A stretch of 64,000 nucleotides of DNA, taken from contig JAHLLI010000008.1 of NCBI GenBank assembly GCA_020444245.1, positions 1 through 64,000 of the forward strand. Direction: 5' to 3'. A model generated the notes under the pieces. It saw nothing but the letters and a program-made list of their open reading frames with translations. It was not told where the DNA came from and did no database searches. The position numbers were made by a program, and so were the translations under genes. The DNA comes from Actinomycetales bacterium. GTDB lineage: Bacteria; Actinomycetota; Actinomycetes; Actinomycetales; Cellulomonadaceae. Of this stretch, positions 7,585-16,873 are shown one piece after another; the stretch's first letter is position 1, and the number at the start of each line of letters is the position of its first letter.

Positions 7585-8444
7585 CTGCCCAGCCGGTCGC
7601 CCCCTCGGGGCGTCCCACCGCACGGCGGCGTCCGAGCGTGCTCTTCTCGCTCGGGCTCGCGGTGCTGATCGCGCTCGCGCTCGCGATGCTCGGTACCCAG
7701 GTCGCCTACGCGGCGGGCTCCCCGGTGGACCCGGCCGCGCCCACCGCCCCGGCCGACCCGACGAGCCCCGGCGACCCGGGTCCCACCGTCACGCTGGACA
7801 TCAACGGCGTCGACGGGTCGCCCAGCAGCCCGGTCGTGGTGCTGCTGACGATCACGCTGCTGTCGGTCGCGCCGTCGCTGCTGCTGATGATGACCGGGTT
7901 CACCAAGATCTTCGTGGTCCTGGCGCTGACCCGGAACGCGCTGGGCCTGCAGGGCGTGCCGCCGAACCAGGTGATCGCGGGCCTCGCCCTGTTCCTGTCG
8001 CTGTTCGTCATGGCGCCCGTGGTCAGCCAGATCAACGACACGGCCGTGCAGCCGTACCTGCACGGCGAGATGACGTTCACCGAGGCCGTCGACGTGGGTC
8101 AGGGCCCGCTGCGTGAGTTCATGCTCGGTCAGACCCGCGAGTCGGACATCGCGCTGGTCACCCGGGCCGCCGACCGGCCGAACCCCGAGTCGCCCGAGAG
8201 CGTCGAGATGACGACGCTGATCCCGGCGTTCATGCTCTCCGAGCTGCGCTCGGCGTTCCTCATCGGGTTCGTGATCTTCGTGCCGTTCCTGGTGATCGAC
8301 CTGGTGGTCTCGGCGTCCCTGATGAGCATGGGCATGATGATGCTGCCGCCGGTGATGGTCTCCCTGCCGTTCAAGCTGCTGCTGTTCGTGCTGGTCGACG
8401 GCTGGGGCCTGGTGGTCACGTCGCTGGTGGGGAGCTTCGGCTGA
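7581..8444 (+). CDS. fliP: Flagellar type III export protein FliP
   Basis: FliP forms the core of the export gate. The 287-residue product has a cleavable-looking signal sequence (about residues 20-45, ending AYAAG), a Pro/Asp-rich linker and then the conserved FliP domain. Diagnostic segments are LLMMTGFTKIFVVLALTRNA, GVPPNQVIAGLALFLSLF, IPAFMLSELRSAFLIGFVIF and MGMMMLPPVMVSLPFKLLLF. I place the start at TTG 7581 because it overlaps the fliO stop (TTGA). GTG 7638, just before the signal sequence, is the alternative. Confidence 0.92.
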   Translation: MTAQPVAPSGRPTARRRPSVLFSLGLAVLIALALAMLGTQVAYAAGSPVDPAAPTAPADPTSPGDPGPTVTLDINGVDGSPSSPVVVLLTITLLSVAPSLLLMMTGFTKIFVVLALTRNALGLQGVPPNQVIAGLALFLSLFVMAPVVSQINDTAVQPYLHGEMTFTEAVDVGQGPLREFMLGQTRESDIALVTRAADRPNPESPESVEMTTLIPAFMLSELRSAFLIGFVIFVPFLVIDLVVSASLMSMGMMMLPPVMVSLPFKLLLFVLVDGWGLVVTSLVGSFG

Positions 8445-8716
8445 TGGACACCACCGCCGTCCTCGACATCGGCCTGCAGGCACTGCTGCTGGCCGCCAAG
8501 CTCGCCGCGCCCATCCTCATCACCGCACTGGTGGTGGGGTTCGCGGTCTCGCTGCTCCAGTCGATCACGCAGGTCCAGGAGGTCACCCTCTCGTTCGTGC
8601 CCAAGGCCGTCGCCGTCGCGATCGCGCTGCTGATCGCCGGGCACTGGATGATCAGCGAGGCGCTCTCGTTCACCACCGAGATGTTCGCGCGGATCCCCGA
8701 CCTGCTGGGGGGTTGA
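8444..8716 (+). CDS. fliQ: Flagellar type III export protein FliQ
   Basis: FliQ is a 90-residue, two-helix export gate protein. The sequence LVVGFAVSLLQSITQVQEVT followed by LSFVPKAVAV matches the family core exactly. The ATG overlaps the fliP stop by one base (TGATG), and fliR starts three bases after the fliQ stop, so the gate genes fliP, fliQ and fliR are tightly coupled. Confidence 0.95.
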   Translation: MDTTAVLDIGLQALLLAAKLAAPILITALVVGFAVSLLQSITQVQEVTLSFVPKAVAVAIALLIAGHWMISEALSFTTEMFARIPDLLGG

Positions 8717-8719
8717 GCC

Positions 8720-9511
8720 GTGCAGCTGACCCTCCCGCTCGCCGCCGTCGAGGTGGTGATGCTCGCCGGGGTGCGGATCGCCGCCTTCCTGGTGATCGCG
8801 CCGCCGTTCTCGCACCGCGCCGTGCCCGGGACCGTCAAGGCGATGCTCGCGATGGGGCTCGGGCTCGCGGTCGCGCCGCGCGCCGCGCGTGCGGCAGCGG
8901 ACGCGGGCACCCCGGCCGGCGGCTCGATCGCATCGGGGACCGGGGCCTTCCTCGGCGACGTGCTGCTCCAGGTGCTGGTGGGCGCCGCCCTCGGCTTCGT
9001 GGTCGTCCTGGTGTTCTCCGCCGTCCAGTCCGCCGGCGCGATGATCGACCTGTTCGGCGGCTTCCAGCTGGCCAGCGCCTTCGACCCGATGTCGCTGACC
9101 AACGGCGCGCAGTGGAGCAAGCTCTACCAGCTCACGACCCTCGTGCTGCTCTTCGCCTCGAACGCGTACCAGGTGATCATCGCCGGGCTGGCGCGCACGT
9201 TCGACGCGCTGCCGCTCGGCTCCGCGCCGGACCTGGCGACCCTGGGCCACACCCTCACCACCGGGCTGACGGACATGTTCGTCGCCGCGCTGCAGATCGC
9301 CGGGCCGCTGATCGCCGTGCTGTTCCTGGCCGACGTCGGCCTCGGCCTCCTGACCCGGGTGGCGCCCGCGCTGAACGCCTTCGCGCTGGGCTTCCCGCTC
9401 AAGATCCTGCTGACCCTGAGCCTCGGCGTCACCGCCTACCTCGCGCTGCCGCACGTGGTGGCCGCCCTCACCGACTCCTCGCTGTCCTCCCTGCTGGGGG
9501 TGACCCGATGA
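8720..9511 (+). CDS. fliR: Flagellar type III export protein FliR
   Basis: FliR completes the FliPQR export gate. The 263-residue protein has about six hydrophobic segments. Family-typical pieces are MIDLFGGFQLASAFDPMS in the central loop and LADVGLGLLTRVAPALNAF near the fifth segment. It starts at GTG three bases after fliQ, and its stop overlaps the flhB ATG (ATGA). In some other bacteria fliR and flhB are fused; here they are separate but coupled. Confidence 0.93.
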   Translation: MQLTLPLAAVEVVMLAGVRIAAFLVIAPPFSHRAVPGTVKAMLAMGLGLAVAPRAARAAADAGTPAGGSIASGTGAFLGDVLLQVLVGAALGFVVVLVFSAVQSAGAMIDLFGGFQLASAFDPMSLTNGAQWSKLYQLTTLVLLFASNAYQVIIAGLARTFDALPLGSAPDLATLGHTLTTGLTDMFVAALQIAGPLIAVLFLADVGLGLLTRVAPALNAFALGFPLKILLTLSLGVTAYLALPHVVAALTDSSLSSLLGVTR

Positions 9512-10617
9512 GCGACGGCCAGGACCGCAGCGAGAAGGCCACACCGAAGCGGATGAAGGAGGCCCGTCGCGACGGGTCGCTGCAGAAGTCCCAGGACCTG
9601 TCCGCGTGGCTCGGCGTCGGGGTCGGTGCCCTGGTGCTGCCCGTCGTGGTGTCCAGCGCGTCCAGGGCCGGGGCGGAGCAGATGGCGATGGTGCGCCGGG
9701 TGATCGCCGACCCCGACCCGGCGCTCGCGACCGCCGCGCTGGGCGGCGGCCTGGGATCGATCCTGGCCACCCTCGCGCCGCTGTTCGGGGCGGTCGTGCT
9801 CGCCGCGATCGTCGGCTCGGCGATGCAGGGCGGCGTGCACGTGTCCACGAAGAAGCTCAAGCCGAGGGTCGAGCAGTTCAACATCGCCAAGGGGCTCAAG
9901 CGGGTCTTCGGCATGCAGTCGCTGTGGCAGGGCGCCAAGGCGGCGCTCAAGACCGCGGCGATCGGCATGGTGCTGTGGTCCGTGGTCCAGGGTCTGGTCC
10001 CGATGATGCTCGGCTCCGGGACCCACTCGCTGAGCGCGATCCTCGCCGCCGCGGGTGACGGGGTGACCGGGCTGGTGCGCACCGCGGTGCTCGCCGGCCT
10101 CGTGCTGGCGGCCTTCGACGTCGCGGTGATCGTCAAGCGCAACCGCAAGAAGACCCGGATGTCGAAGAAGGAGATCAAGGACGAGCACAAGCAGTCCGAG
10201 GGCGACCCCCTGGTCAAGGGCCAGATCCGATCCCGCCAGCTCGCGATGAGCCGCAACCGGATGATCGCCTCGGTCGCCGACGCGGACGTCGTCCTGGTCA
10301 ACCCGACGCACGTCGCGGTCGCGCTGCGGTACCAGCCGGGCAGCGGCGCGCCCAAGGTCGTGGCCAAGGGCGCCGGCCACATCGCCGCGCGGATCCGCAA
10401 GGAGGCCGCCGCCAAGCGCGTGCCGATGGTCGAGGACGTGCCGCTGGCCCGTGCCCTGCACGCGGCGTGCGAGATCGGCCACGAGATCCCGGCCCACCTG
10501 TACGTGGCCGTCGCCAAGGTGCTCGCCTTCGTCATGGCGCTGCGTCGCCGCGGTTCCGCGCAGGGCATCCACCGTGCCCCGGGCGGACCTTCGAACCTCG
10601 AGGCGGTGGCGGCATGA
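9508..10617 (+). CDS. flhB: Flagellar export switch protein FlhB
   Basis: FlhB controls the substrate-specificity switch of flagellar export together with FliK. The 369-residue protein begins with the cytoplasmic SEKATPKRMKEARRDGSLQK stretch. It has four membrane segments between about 35 and 215, and a cytoplasmic domain. The autocleavage motif NPTH is intact at N265-H268, and the flanking sequence (VVLVNPTHVAVALRY) matches the family. The ATG overlaps the fliR stop. After it comes a 37-base gap with the strong AGGAGG of flhA. Confidence 0.95.
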   Translation: MSDGQDRSEKATPKRMKEARRDGSLQKSQDLSAWLGVGVGALVLPVVVSSASRAGAEQMAMVRRVIADPDPALATAALGGGLGSILATLAPLFGAVVLAAIVGSAMQGGVHVSTKKLKPRVEQFNIAKGLKRVFGMQSLWQGAKAALKTAAIGMVLWSVVQGLVPMMLGSGTHSLSAILAAAGDGVTGLVRTAVLAGLVLAAFDVAVIVKRNRKKTRMSKKEIKDEHKQSEGDPLVKGQIRSRQLAMSRNRMIASVADADVVLVNPTHVAVALRYQPGSGAPKVVAKGAGHIAARIRKEAAAKRVPMVEDVPLARALHAACEIGHEIPAHLYVAVAKVLAFVMALRRRGSAQGIHRAPGGPSNLEAVAA

Positions 10618-10654
10618 CCGACCACCGCACGCCCCCCGCCACAGGAGGAACACG

Positions 10655-12712
10655 ATGAAGCTCGTCAACCTCAGCCAGCTGGCCGTCCCGGCCGGTGTGG
10701 TCGGCATCGTGCTGCTGCTCGTGGTGCCGCTGCCCGCAGCGATGCTCGACGTGCTCATCGTGATGAACATCGCGCTGTCCCTCGTGGTGCTGCTGACCAG
10801 CATGTACGTGATGAAGCCGTTGGACTTCTCGGTGTTCCCCTCGCTGCTGCTGGTGCTCACCCTGTTCCGGCTCGGCCTCAACGTCGCCTCCACCCGCCTG
10901 GTGCTGCGCGACGGCTACGCCGGGCACGTCATCGATGCGTTCGGGCACTACGTGGTGGGCGGGTCCCTGGTGATCGGCCTGGTGATCTTCCTGATCCTGG
11001 TGGTCATCCAGTTCGCCGTGATCACCAACGGTGCGGGCCGGGTCGCCGAGGTGGGTGCGCGGTTCACCCTGGACGCGATGCCGGGCAAGCAGATGGCCAT
11101 CGACGCCGACCTGAACTCGGGCCTGATCGACGAGGACGAGGCGCGCCGGCGCCGCAAGGAGGTCGCCGCGGAGGCCGACTTCTACGGCGCGATGGACGGT
11201 GGCTCGAAGTTCGTCAAGGGCGACGCGATCGCGGGCATCATCATCACCGTCATCAACCTGCTCGGCGGGTTCGCGGTCGGGATGCTGCAGATGGGCATGT
11301 CTGCGGGCGACGCGATCAACAGGTTCAGCCTGCTGACCGTCGGCGACGGTCTGGTGACCCAGATCCCCGCGCTGCTGATGTCGGTGTCCACCGGTCTGAT
11401 CGTGACGAGGGCCACGGCCGAGGCGGACATGGGCACGGCCGCCAGCGAGCAGCTGACCCAGTCGCGCACCGCGCTGCTCATCGCGGGCAGCTCGGCGATC
11501 GGGCTGGCGCTGGTGCCGGGCATGCCCAAGCTGCCGTTCATGCTGGTGGGCAGCGTGCTGCTGATCGTCGCGCAGCGGATCAAGGCCTCGAAGTCCAAGG
11601 CGCTGGCCGTGGCCGAGCGGGCCGCGTCCGAGGTCACCGCGCCGCCGTCGTCCGACAGCCCCGAGGCGCTCATCGAGCAGATGCGGGTCCCCGCGCTGGA
11701 GATCCTGCTGGCCCCGGACCTGGTGGACCTGGTGGGCACCGGTGGCGACGCCGACCTCCTGGCCCGGGTGCGCGGCCTGCGCCGCAAGATCGCGCTCGAC
11801 CTCGGTGTCGTGGTGCCCCCGGTGCGCACCCGCGACTCGGTGGACCTGCCGCGCTCGACGTACCTGGTCAAGATCTCCGGCGTCGAGGTCGGTCGCGGCG
11901 AGGCGCCCTCCGGGCGGCTGCTCGCGCTCGGCGACAACCTCGAGGGCCTGGCCGGCACCGCCGTGGTCGAGCCGGTGTTCGGCCTGGCCGGCAAGTGGAT
12001 CCCGGCCGAGCTGCGGCACTCCGCGGAGCTGGTCGGCGCCACCGTGGTCGACCGCGTCTCGGTGCTCATCACCCACCTCGGTGCGATCATCGACGCGCAT
12101 GCGCCGCGGCTGCTCTCCCGCGAGGACGTCCGGGTGCTCACCGAGGGCGTCAAGCAGGTCAACCCGTCGGTGGTCGACGAGCTCGTGCCGAGCCTGCTGA
12201 CCCTGGGCGAGGTGCAGCGCGTCCTCCAGGGCCTGCTCGCCGAGCGGGTCCCGGTGCGCGACCTCGGCCGGATCTTCGAGGCGCTCACCCTGCGCGCCAA
12301 GATCTCCACCGACCCCGAGGGCCTGGTCGAGGCCGCCCGCGGCGGGCTGGGCCCGGCGCTCGCGGCGCCGTACGCGAGCGAGGGTGTGCTGCGCGTCATC
12401 ACGCTCGACCCGTCGCTCGAGCACTCCCTGGTCGAGGCGATCCGGCCGGCCGAGGGCGGGGCCCAGCTGCTGCTCGAGCCCGCCCGGGTCGACGGGCTGC
12501 TGTCCTCGCTGCGCACCCAGGTCGCGCGCGCCGAGGCCGGTGGCCGTCAGGTGGTCCTCGTGTGTGCCCCCGCCCTGCGTGCCGCTCTGCGCCGTACCGT
12601 GGTCCTGTCGCTGCCGGCCCTGCCGGTGCTCTCCTACAGCGAGGTGACGGGTGCGGGGCTGCAGATCGAGACGGTGGGTGTGGTGACCGATGTCCACGCG
12701 ATTGCTGCTTGA
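10655..12712 (+). CDS. flhA: Flagellar export gate protein FlhA
   Basis: FlhA is the nonameric export platform that binds chaperone-substrate complexes. The 685-residue product has about eight membrane segments in the first 320 residues and a large cytoplasmic domain after that. Signature stretches include LDFSVFPSLLLVLTLFRLGL, FVKGDAIAGIIITVINLLGG and DLNSGLIDEDEARRRRKEV, the FHIPEP region. ATG 10655 has AGGAGG at 10643-10648 and gives a normal length, while upstream in-frame codons overlap flhB and are not needed. The end overlaps the flhF-like gene by 23 bases. Confidence 0.96.
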   Translation: MKLVNLSQLAVPAGVVGIVLLLVVPLPAAMLDVLIVMNIALSLVVLLTSMYVMKPLDFSVFPSLLLVLTLFRLGLNVASTRLVLRDGYAGHVIDAFGHYVVGGSLVIGLVIFLILVVIQFAVITNGAGRVAEVGARFTLDAMPGKQMAIDADLNSGLIDEDEARRRRKEVAAEADFYGAMDGGSKFVKGDAIAGIIITVINLLGGFAVGMLQMGMSAGDAINRFSLLTVGDGLVTQIPALLMSVSTGLIVTRATAEADMGTAASEQLTQSRTALLIAGSSAIGLALVPGMPKLPFMLVGSVLLIVAQRIKASKSKALAVAERAASEVTAPPSSDSPEALIEQMRVPALEILLAPDLVDLVGTGGDADLLARVRGLRRKIALDLGVVVPPVRTRDSVDLPRSTYLVKISGVEVGRGEAPSGRLLALGDNLEGLAGTAVVEPVFGLAGKWIPAELRHSAELVGATVVDRVSVLITHLGAIIDAHAPRLLSREDVRVLTEGVKQVNPSVVDELVPSLLTLGEVQRVLQGLLAERVPVRDLGRIFEALTLRAKISTDPEGLVEAARGGLGPALAAPYASEGVLRVITLDPSLEHSLVEAIRPAEGGAQLLLEPARVDGLLSSLRTQVARAEAGGRQVVLVCAPALRAALRRTVVLSLPALPVLSYSEVTGAGLQIETVGVVTDVHAIAA

Positions 12713-14012
12713 CGGGCAGGATCTGCGTTCCCTCATGCTCCGGGTCCGCGAGGAGATGGGCCCCGACGCCAAGATCGTCCGCGCCGAGCGGGTCCGCACC
12801 GGTGGGATCGCCGGGTTCTTCGCACGCGAGCACTACGAGCTCACCGTCGAGGTGCCCGACGCGCCGCAGCGCCGGGTGCCGCGCTCGCGCCCGGCCCCGA
12901 CCGACGACACCCGCCCGTCGGGCACGACGGCCGAGCCGGTGGGCCTGGACGCGTTGATGGCGGCGGCCGATGCCATCGAGTCGGCCCCTGAGGTCTCGAC
13001 CGCGAGTCCGGCGTTCGCGGAGGTGCTCGCGTCCGTGCAGCGCATGACCGCCGAGCCTGCGCGCCCGGCGCCGTCGGAGGGCGACGCGACCCACGACGAC
13101 GCGGGGGCCGCCGAGCCGGAGCCGCCGGCCTGGACCCCGGCCCCGGCCCCGCCCCGCCTGACCCGGGCAGGCACGGCCGCCCCGGGAGCCGCCGCCGGGA
13201 CGGTCGAGGAGCCGGGCGCCGAGGTCGAGCCGGGCGCCGAGGTCGAGCCGGGCGCCGAGACCGCGCCCGTCGACGTCGCGCCCGCTGAGGACGCCGCACC
13301 TGACGAGGCCGTGGACGACGAGGCCGTGGACGACGAGCCGACCGCCGCCGGTCTCGCCGCGCACGCCGGCACCAGCGTGGCCGCGCTCCTCGAGCTGGGC
13401 ATCCCGCTGCGGCTGCTCGCCGGGTTCGACGACCCCCACGCGTCGGTCCCGCTGTCGGTGCTGGTGCGGACGTTCGACCGTCCGCGTGGGGTGCGGCTGG
13501 CGCCCGGCGGGGTCGTCGTGGTGGCCGGGCCGGCCGAGCTCGCGGTCCGCACGGCCGTGGCGATGGCGCACCGTGCCGGGCTCGCCGCGCACGAGGTGGT
13601 GCTCGCCGGGGACGTCGACCCCCTGCCGGGTCATGGCCGCCGCGTCCAGACCACGTCGGCCGCGGCCCGGGTGCGCGAGCGGGTGCCCGACGACGCGCCG
13701 ATGATCGTGGCGCTCGGGGTGGGCGGGACCGGCACGGCGGCCGAGCTGCTCGCGGCGTTCGAGCCGGACGAGGCCTGGGCCGCCCTGGACGCCCGGCTGC
13801 GTGCGGTGGAGCTGAGGCGCTGGCTGCGGGCCGTGGGGGCGCGCCGTCCGTTCGACGCGGTCGCGGCATCCCACACGTTCGAGGCCCAGGCGCCCGGCAC
13901 CGTCCTCAACCTCGGGGTACCCGTGGGGTGGCTCGACGGGCTCCCGGCCTCCCCCGTGGTGTGGGCCGCCGTGCTCAGCGAGCGGCTCGACGACGACGCG
14001 CGGTGGGACTGA
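12690..14012 (+). CDS. flhF: FlhF-like protein with degenerate GTPase domain
   Basis: FlhF is normally an SRP-type GTPase that sets flagellar position and number. The N-terminal 50 residues (GPDAKIVRAERVRTGGIAGFF, a FlhF B-domain pattern) and the position after flhA support the assignment. The middle (about 60-230) is an Ala/Glu/Pro-rich linker with tandem GAEVEP units. The C-terminal part retains the fold outline, but the P-loop position reads VVVVAGPAELAVRTAVAMA with no GKT/S, and the expected DTAG motif is missing. It is probably a non-GTPase FlhF derivative. Length is 440 residues. The start overlaps flhA in another frame. Confidence 0.75.
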   Translation: MSTRLLLDGQDLRSLMLRVREEMGPDAKIVRAERVRTGGIAGFFAREHYELTVEVPDAPQRRVPRSRPAPTDDTRPSGTTAEPVGLDALMAAADAIESAPEVSTASPAFAEVLASVQRMTAEPARPAPSEGDATHDDAGAAEPEPPAWTPAPAPPRLTRAGTAAPGAAAGTVEEPGAEVEPGAEVEPGAETAPVDVAPAEDAAPDEAVDDEAVDDEPTAAGLAAHAGTSVAALLELGIPLRLLAGFDDPHASVPLSVLVRTFDRPRGVRLAPGGVVVVAGPAELAVRTAVAMAHRAGLAAHEVVLAGDVDPLPGHGRRVQTTSAAARVRERVPDDAPMIVALGVGGTGTAAELLAAFEPDEAWAALDARLRAVELRRWLRAVGARRPFDAVAASHTFEAQAPGTVLNLGVPVGWLDGLPASPVVWAAVLSERLDDDARWD

Positions 14013-14062
14013 ACCGCGGCCGGACCGGGACGCGCGCCACGTGAGCGGATAGTCTCGCGTGC

Positions 14063-14308
14063 ATGCTGGTCCTCTCGCGCCGCGTCGGCGAGCGCCTGAT
14101 CATCGGTGACGACATCGTCATCACCGTGATCGACGTGCGCAGCGACGGCGTGCGGATCGGGATCGACGCCCCGCGCTCGGTCCGGGTCAACCGGGCCGAG
14201 GTGCTCGAGGCCGTGAAGAAGGCCAACGAGGAGGCCGCCCGTTCGGGCGGAGACGACGCCGCCGTCGAGTCGCTGCGCGCCCTGCGCCCGCCGAGCCCCG
14301 AGGCCTGA
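14063..14308 (+). CDS. csrA: Carbon storage regulator CsrA
   Basis: CsrA is an RNA-binding dimer that represses translation, classically of flagellin in Gram-positive bacteria, where FliW antagonises it. The 81-residue protein starts with the invariant MLVLSRRVGERLIIGDDIVI and contains DGVRIGIDAPRSVRVNR. It carries the usual disordered tail, and the key RNA-contact Arg in RVNR is present. No fliW is seen in this window. TAGTCT lies 7 nt before the ATG and there is no good Shine-Dalgarno site, so the mRNA may be leaderless. Confidence 0.95.
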   Translation: MLVLSRRVGERLIIGDDIVITVIDVRSDGVRIGIDAPRSVRVNRAEVLEAVKKANEEAARSGGDDAAVESLRALRPPSPEA

Positions 14309-14378
14309 GCCCTCCCGAAGCTACTGGTCAGTACGGAATTCCGCCCTGCCGTCGTGGGAGTGATGCCGTGCGCGACGC

Positions 14379-14406
14379 CTCACAACCGGCCACGCCCGTC
14401 CGATAG
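14379..14406 (+). promoter_or_regulatory. FliA/WhiG-type promoter candidate for cheA operon
   Basis: CTCA at 14379-14382 and TCCGATAG at 14399-14406 are 16 bases apart. A start near 14413 leaves about 45 nt before the cheA GTG, matching the flbD site. The csrA-cheA gap (149 bases) holds nothing else obvious. Confidence 0.6.
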
Positions 14407-14457
14407 GCCCCCCGAACGACGGGACAGCCGTCAGCGGTACGAGCGTGGGAGGCCGAC

Positions 14458-16872
14458 GTGGAGGACCTGGACGACATCGTCCACGAGTTCCTGGTGGAGA
14501 GCCACGAGAACCTCGACCAGCTCGACTCGGACCTGGTCGCGCTCGAGAGCACCCCCGGGTCCCGCGAGCTGCTGGGCAGCGTGTTCCGGACGATCCACAC
14601 GATCAAGGGCACCAGCGGGTTCCTCGCGTTCGGCAAGCTCGAGAGCCTCACCCACGTGGGCGAGAACCTGCTCGTCGAGCTGCGTGACGGGCGTCGGTCG
14701 ATGGACCAGCCGACCACCGACGTCCTGCTGCGCATGGTGGACGCGGTGCGCGAGGTGCTGGGCGAGATCGAGCGCTCGGGTTCCGAGGGCGACGTCGACG
14801 TCACGCCCGTGGTGAGTCATCTCGAGGCGGTGCTGGCCGGCGAGACCGAGGCCGTCGAGGCCGTCGCCGGCGAGGCCGCAGTCGCCGATCCGGAGCCGGC
14901 GCCCGAGCCGGCGGCCGAGACCGAGGAGGAGCAGGCAGCCATGACCACCGTGGAGCCCGCGGCCGAGGCCGCGGCACGGCCCGCGCCGAAGCGCACCGTC
15001 AAGCGGAGCGCGAAGCGCTCCACGTCCCGCGCGGCCACCGAGCCGCCGGCCGAGGCGCCCGGTGCGGTCGCCACGCTGACCGAGGCGGAGACGGTCCGTC
15101 CCGAGCCCGCCGCCCGCCCGCCCGCTCCCCGCGCCGAGGTGCCCCACCCGCACGAGCCGGCCGAGCCGATCACCGGCGAGGCCGAGCAGGTCTCGCGCAG
15201 CGCCGCGGCCGACACCTCCATCCGCGTCGACGTCGACCTGCTCGACGCCCTGATGCGCCAGGTGAGCGAGCTGGTGCTGGCGCGCAACGCGATCTCACGG
15301 CTGGCCAACGGCGGCGACATCGACCTGGCCAGGGCCTCCCAGCGGCTCAGCCTGATCGCGTCCGAGCTGCAGGAAGGCGTCATGAAGACGCGCATGCAGC
15401 CGATCGAGCACGTCTGGTCCAAGGTCCCGCGGATGGTCCGCGACCTCGCGGCGGCCTGCGGCAAGCAGGTCCGCCTGGAGATGGTCGGCGGCGACACCGA
15501 GCTGGACCGCAGCCTGCTCGAGGCGATCAAGGACCCGCTGACGCACCTGATCCGCAACGCCATCGACCACGGGGTCGAGGCGCCCGCCGACCGGACCGCA
15601 GGCGGCAAGCCCGCGCAGGGCGTGCTGTCGCTGCGGGCGTACCACGCCGGCGGCCAGGTGGTCGTCGAGGTGTCGGACGACGGCAAGGGCATCGACCCGG
15701 ACGTGGTCGCGGCCAAGGCCGTCGAGAAGGGTCTGCGGACCCTCGCCGAGGCCGACCAGATGGCGCCGGCGGACCTGCTCCAGCTGCTGTTCCTGCCGGG
15801 CTTCTCCACCGCGGCGTCGGTCACCAACGTCTCCGGCCGCGGCGTCGGCATGGACGTGGTGCGCACCAAGATCGAGGCGATCGGCGGTGCCGTCGACGTC
15901 GAGTCCGCGTTGGGCCGCGGCACGACCTGGCGGCTGCGCATCCCGCTGACCCTGGCGATCATGCCGGCCGTCACCGTCGAGTGCGACAACCAGACCTACG
16001 CGATCCCGCAGGTCAGCCTGCTGGAGCTGGTGGCCCTGGACGTCGAGGCCGCCACTGGCGGCATCGAGTACGTGCGCTCCGCGCCGGTGTACCGGCTGCG
16101 CGGCGACCTGCTGCCCCTGGTCGACCTGCGCGAGGTGTTCGGACGGCCCGCTCGGGACGGCTCGCACGCCACGATCGCCGTCCTGCAGACCGACACCGTG
16201 CGGTTCGGGCTGCTCGTGGACCGCGTGCTCAACACCGAGGAGATCGTGGTCAAGCCGCTGTCCGGCCGGCTCAAGGCGATCGGGCTCTACGCCGGTGCGA
16301 CCCTCATGGGCGACGGCCAGGTGGCTCTGATCCTGGACATCCAGGGTCTGGCCCGCCGCAGCCTCACCGTGGACAGCATCGAGCAGGCCCGTCGTTCCGG
16401 CGAGGACGAGCAGGGCGTGCGGGACGAGGTCGAGCAGGTCCTGGTCGCCGGCATCGGCGACGGGCGCCGGGTGGCGATCCCGCTGTCGGCCGTCACGCGG
16501 CTCGAGCGGCTGCCCGCCGACGTGCTCGAGCACGTCGGCAGCCGCGAGGTCGTCCAGTACCGCGGCTCGATCACCCCGGTGGTGCGGCTCGACCGCGTCC
16601 TGGGCTCGATGGCCGACGCCCGCGAGGAGATCGTCGTCGTGGTCTACAGCCGCGGCGAGCGGGCGGTCGCGATCGTGGTGGACGAGATCGTCGACATCGT
16701 GGACGACTCCCAGACGCTGCACAGCGAGCTGGGCGACCACGGGCTGGTCGGTTCGACGGTGCTCAAGGACCGCGTGACCGAGCTGCTCGACGTGAGGGCC
16801 GCGGTGGCCGCGGCCGACCCCAGGTTCTTCGACGACGAGGCGGCCGCCGTGCTCGACCTCGTGGAGGTGTGA
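14458..16872 (+). CDS. cheA: Chemotaxis histidine kinase CheA with two C-terminal CheW-like domains
   Basis: CheA phosphorylates CheY and CheB in response to receptors. The domain order in 804 residues starts with a P1 Hpt domain with the phospho-His in RTIHTIKGTSGFL (H47). Then comes an Ala/Glu/Lys-rich linker (about 120-240) and a P3 dimerisation helix pair (DLLDALMRQVSELVLARNAI). The P4 ATPase has HLIRNAIDHGVEAP, EVSDDGKGIDP and NVSGRGVGMDVVRTK, and a P5 CheW-like domain spans about 500-635. A second CheW-like domain follows at about 655-785 (VLVAGIGDGRRVAIPLSAVT), making a tandem end. The GTG start has GGGAGG upstream. No clear P2 domain is seen. Confidence 0.94.
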   Translation: MEDLDDIVHEFLVESHENLDQLDSDLVALESTPGSRELLGSVFRTIHTIKGTSGFLAFGKLESLTHVGENLLVELRDGRRSMDQPTTDVLLRMVDAVREVLGEIERSGSEGDVDVTPVVSHLEAVLAGETEAVEAVAGEAAVADPEPAPEPAAETEEEQAAMTTVEPAAEAAARPAPKRTVKRSAKRSTSRAATEPPAEAPGAVATLTEAETVRPEPAARPPAPRAEVPHPHEPAEPITGEAEQVSRSAAADTSIRVDVDLLDALMRQVSELVLARNAISRLANGGDIDLARASQRLSLIASELQEGVMKTRMQPIEHVWSKVPRMVRDLAAACGKQVRLEMVGGDTELDRSLLEAIKDPLTHLIRNAIDHGVEAPADRTAGGKPAQGVLSLRAYHAGGQVVVEVSDDGKGIDPDVVAAKAVEKGLRTLAEADQMAPADLLQLLFLPGFSTAASVTNVSGRGVGMDVVRTKIEAIGGAVDVESALGRGTTWRLRIPLTLAIMPAVTVECDNQTYAIPQVSLLELVALDVEAATGGIEYVRSAPVYRLRGDLLPLVDLREVFGRPARDGSHATIAVLQTDTVRFGLLVDRVLNTEEIVVKPLSGRLKAIGLYAGATLMGDGQVALILDIQGLARRSLTVDSIEQARRSGEDEQGVRDEVEQVLVAGIGDGRRVAIPLSAVTRLERLPADVLEHVGSREVVQYRGSITPVVRLDRVLGSMADAREEIVVVVYSRGERAVAIVVDEIVDIVDDSQTLHSELGDHGLVGSTVLKDRVTELLDVRAAVAAADPRFFDDEAAAVLDLVEV

Positions 16873-16873
16873 G

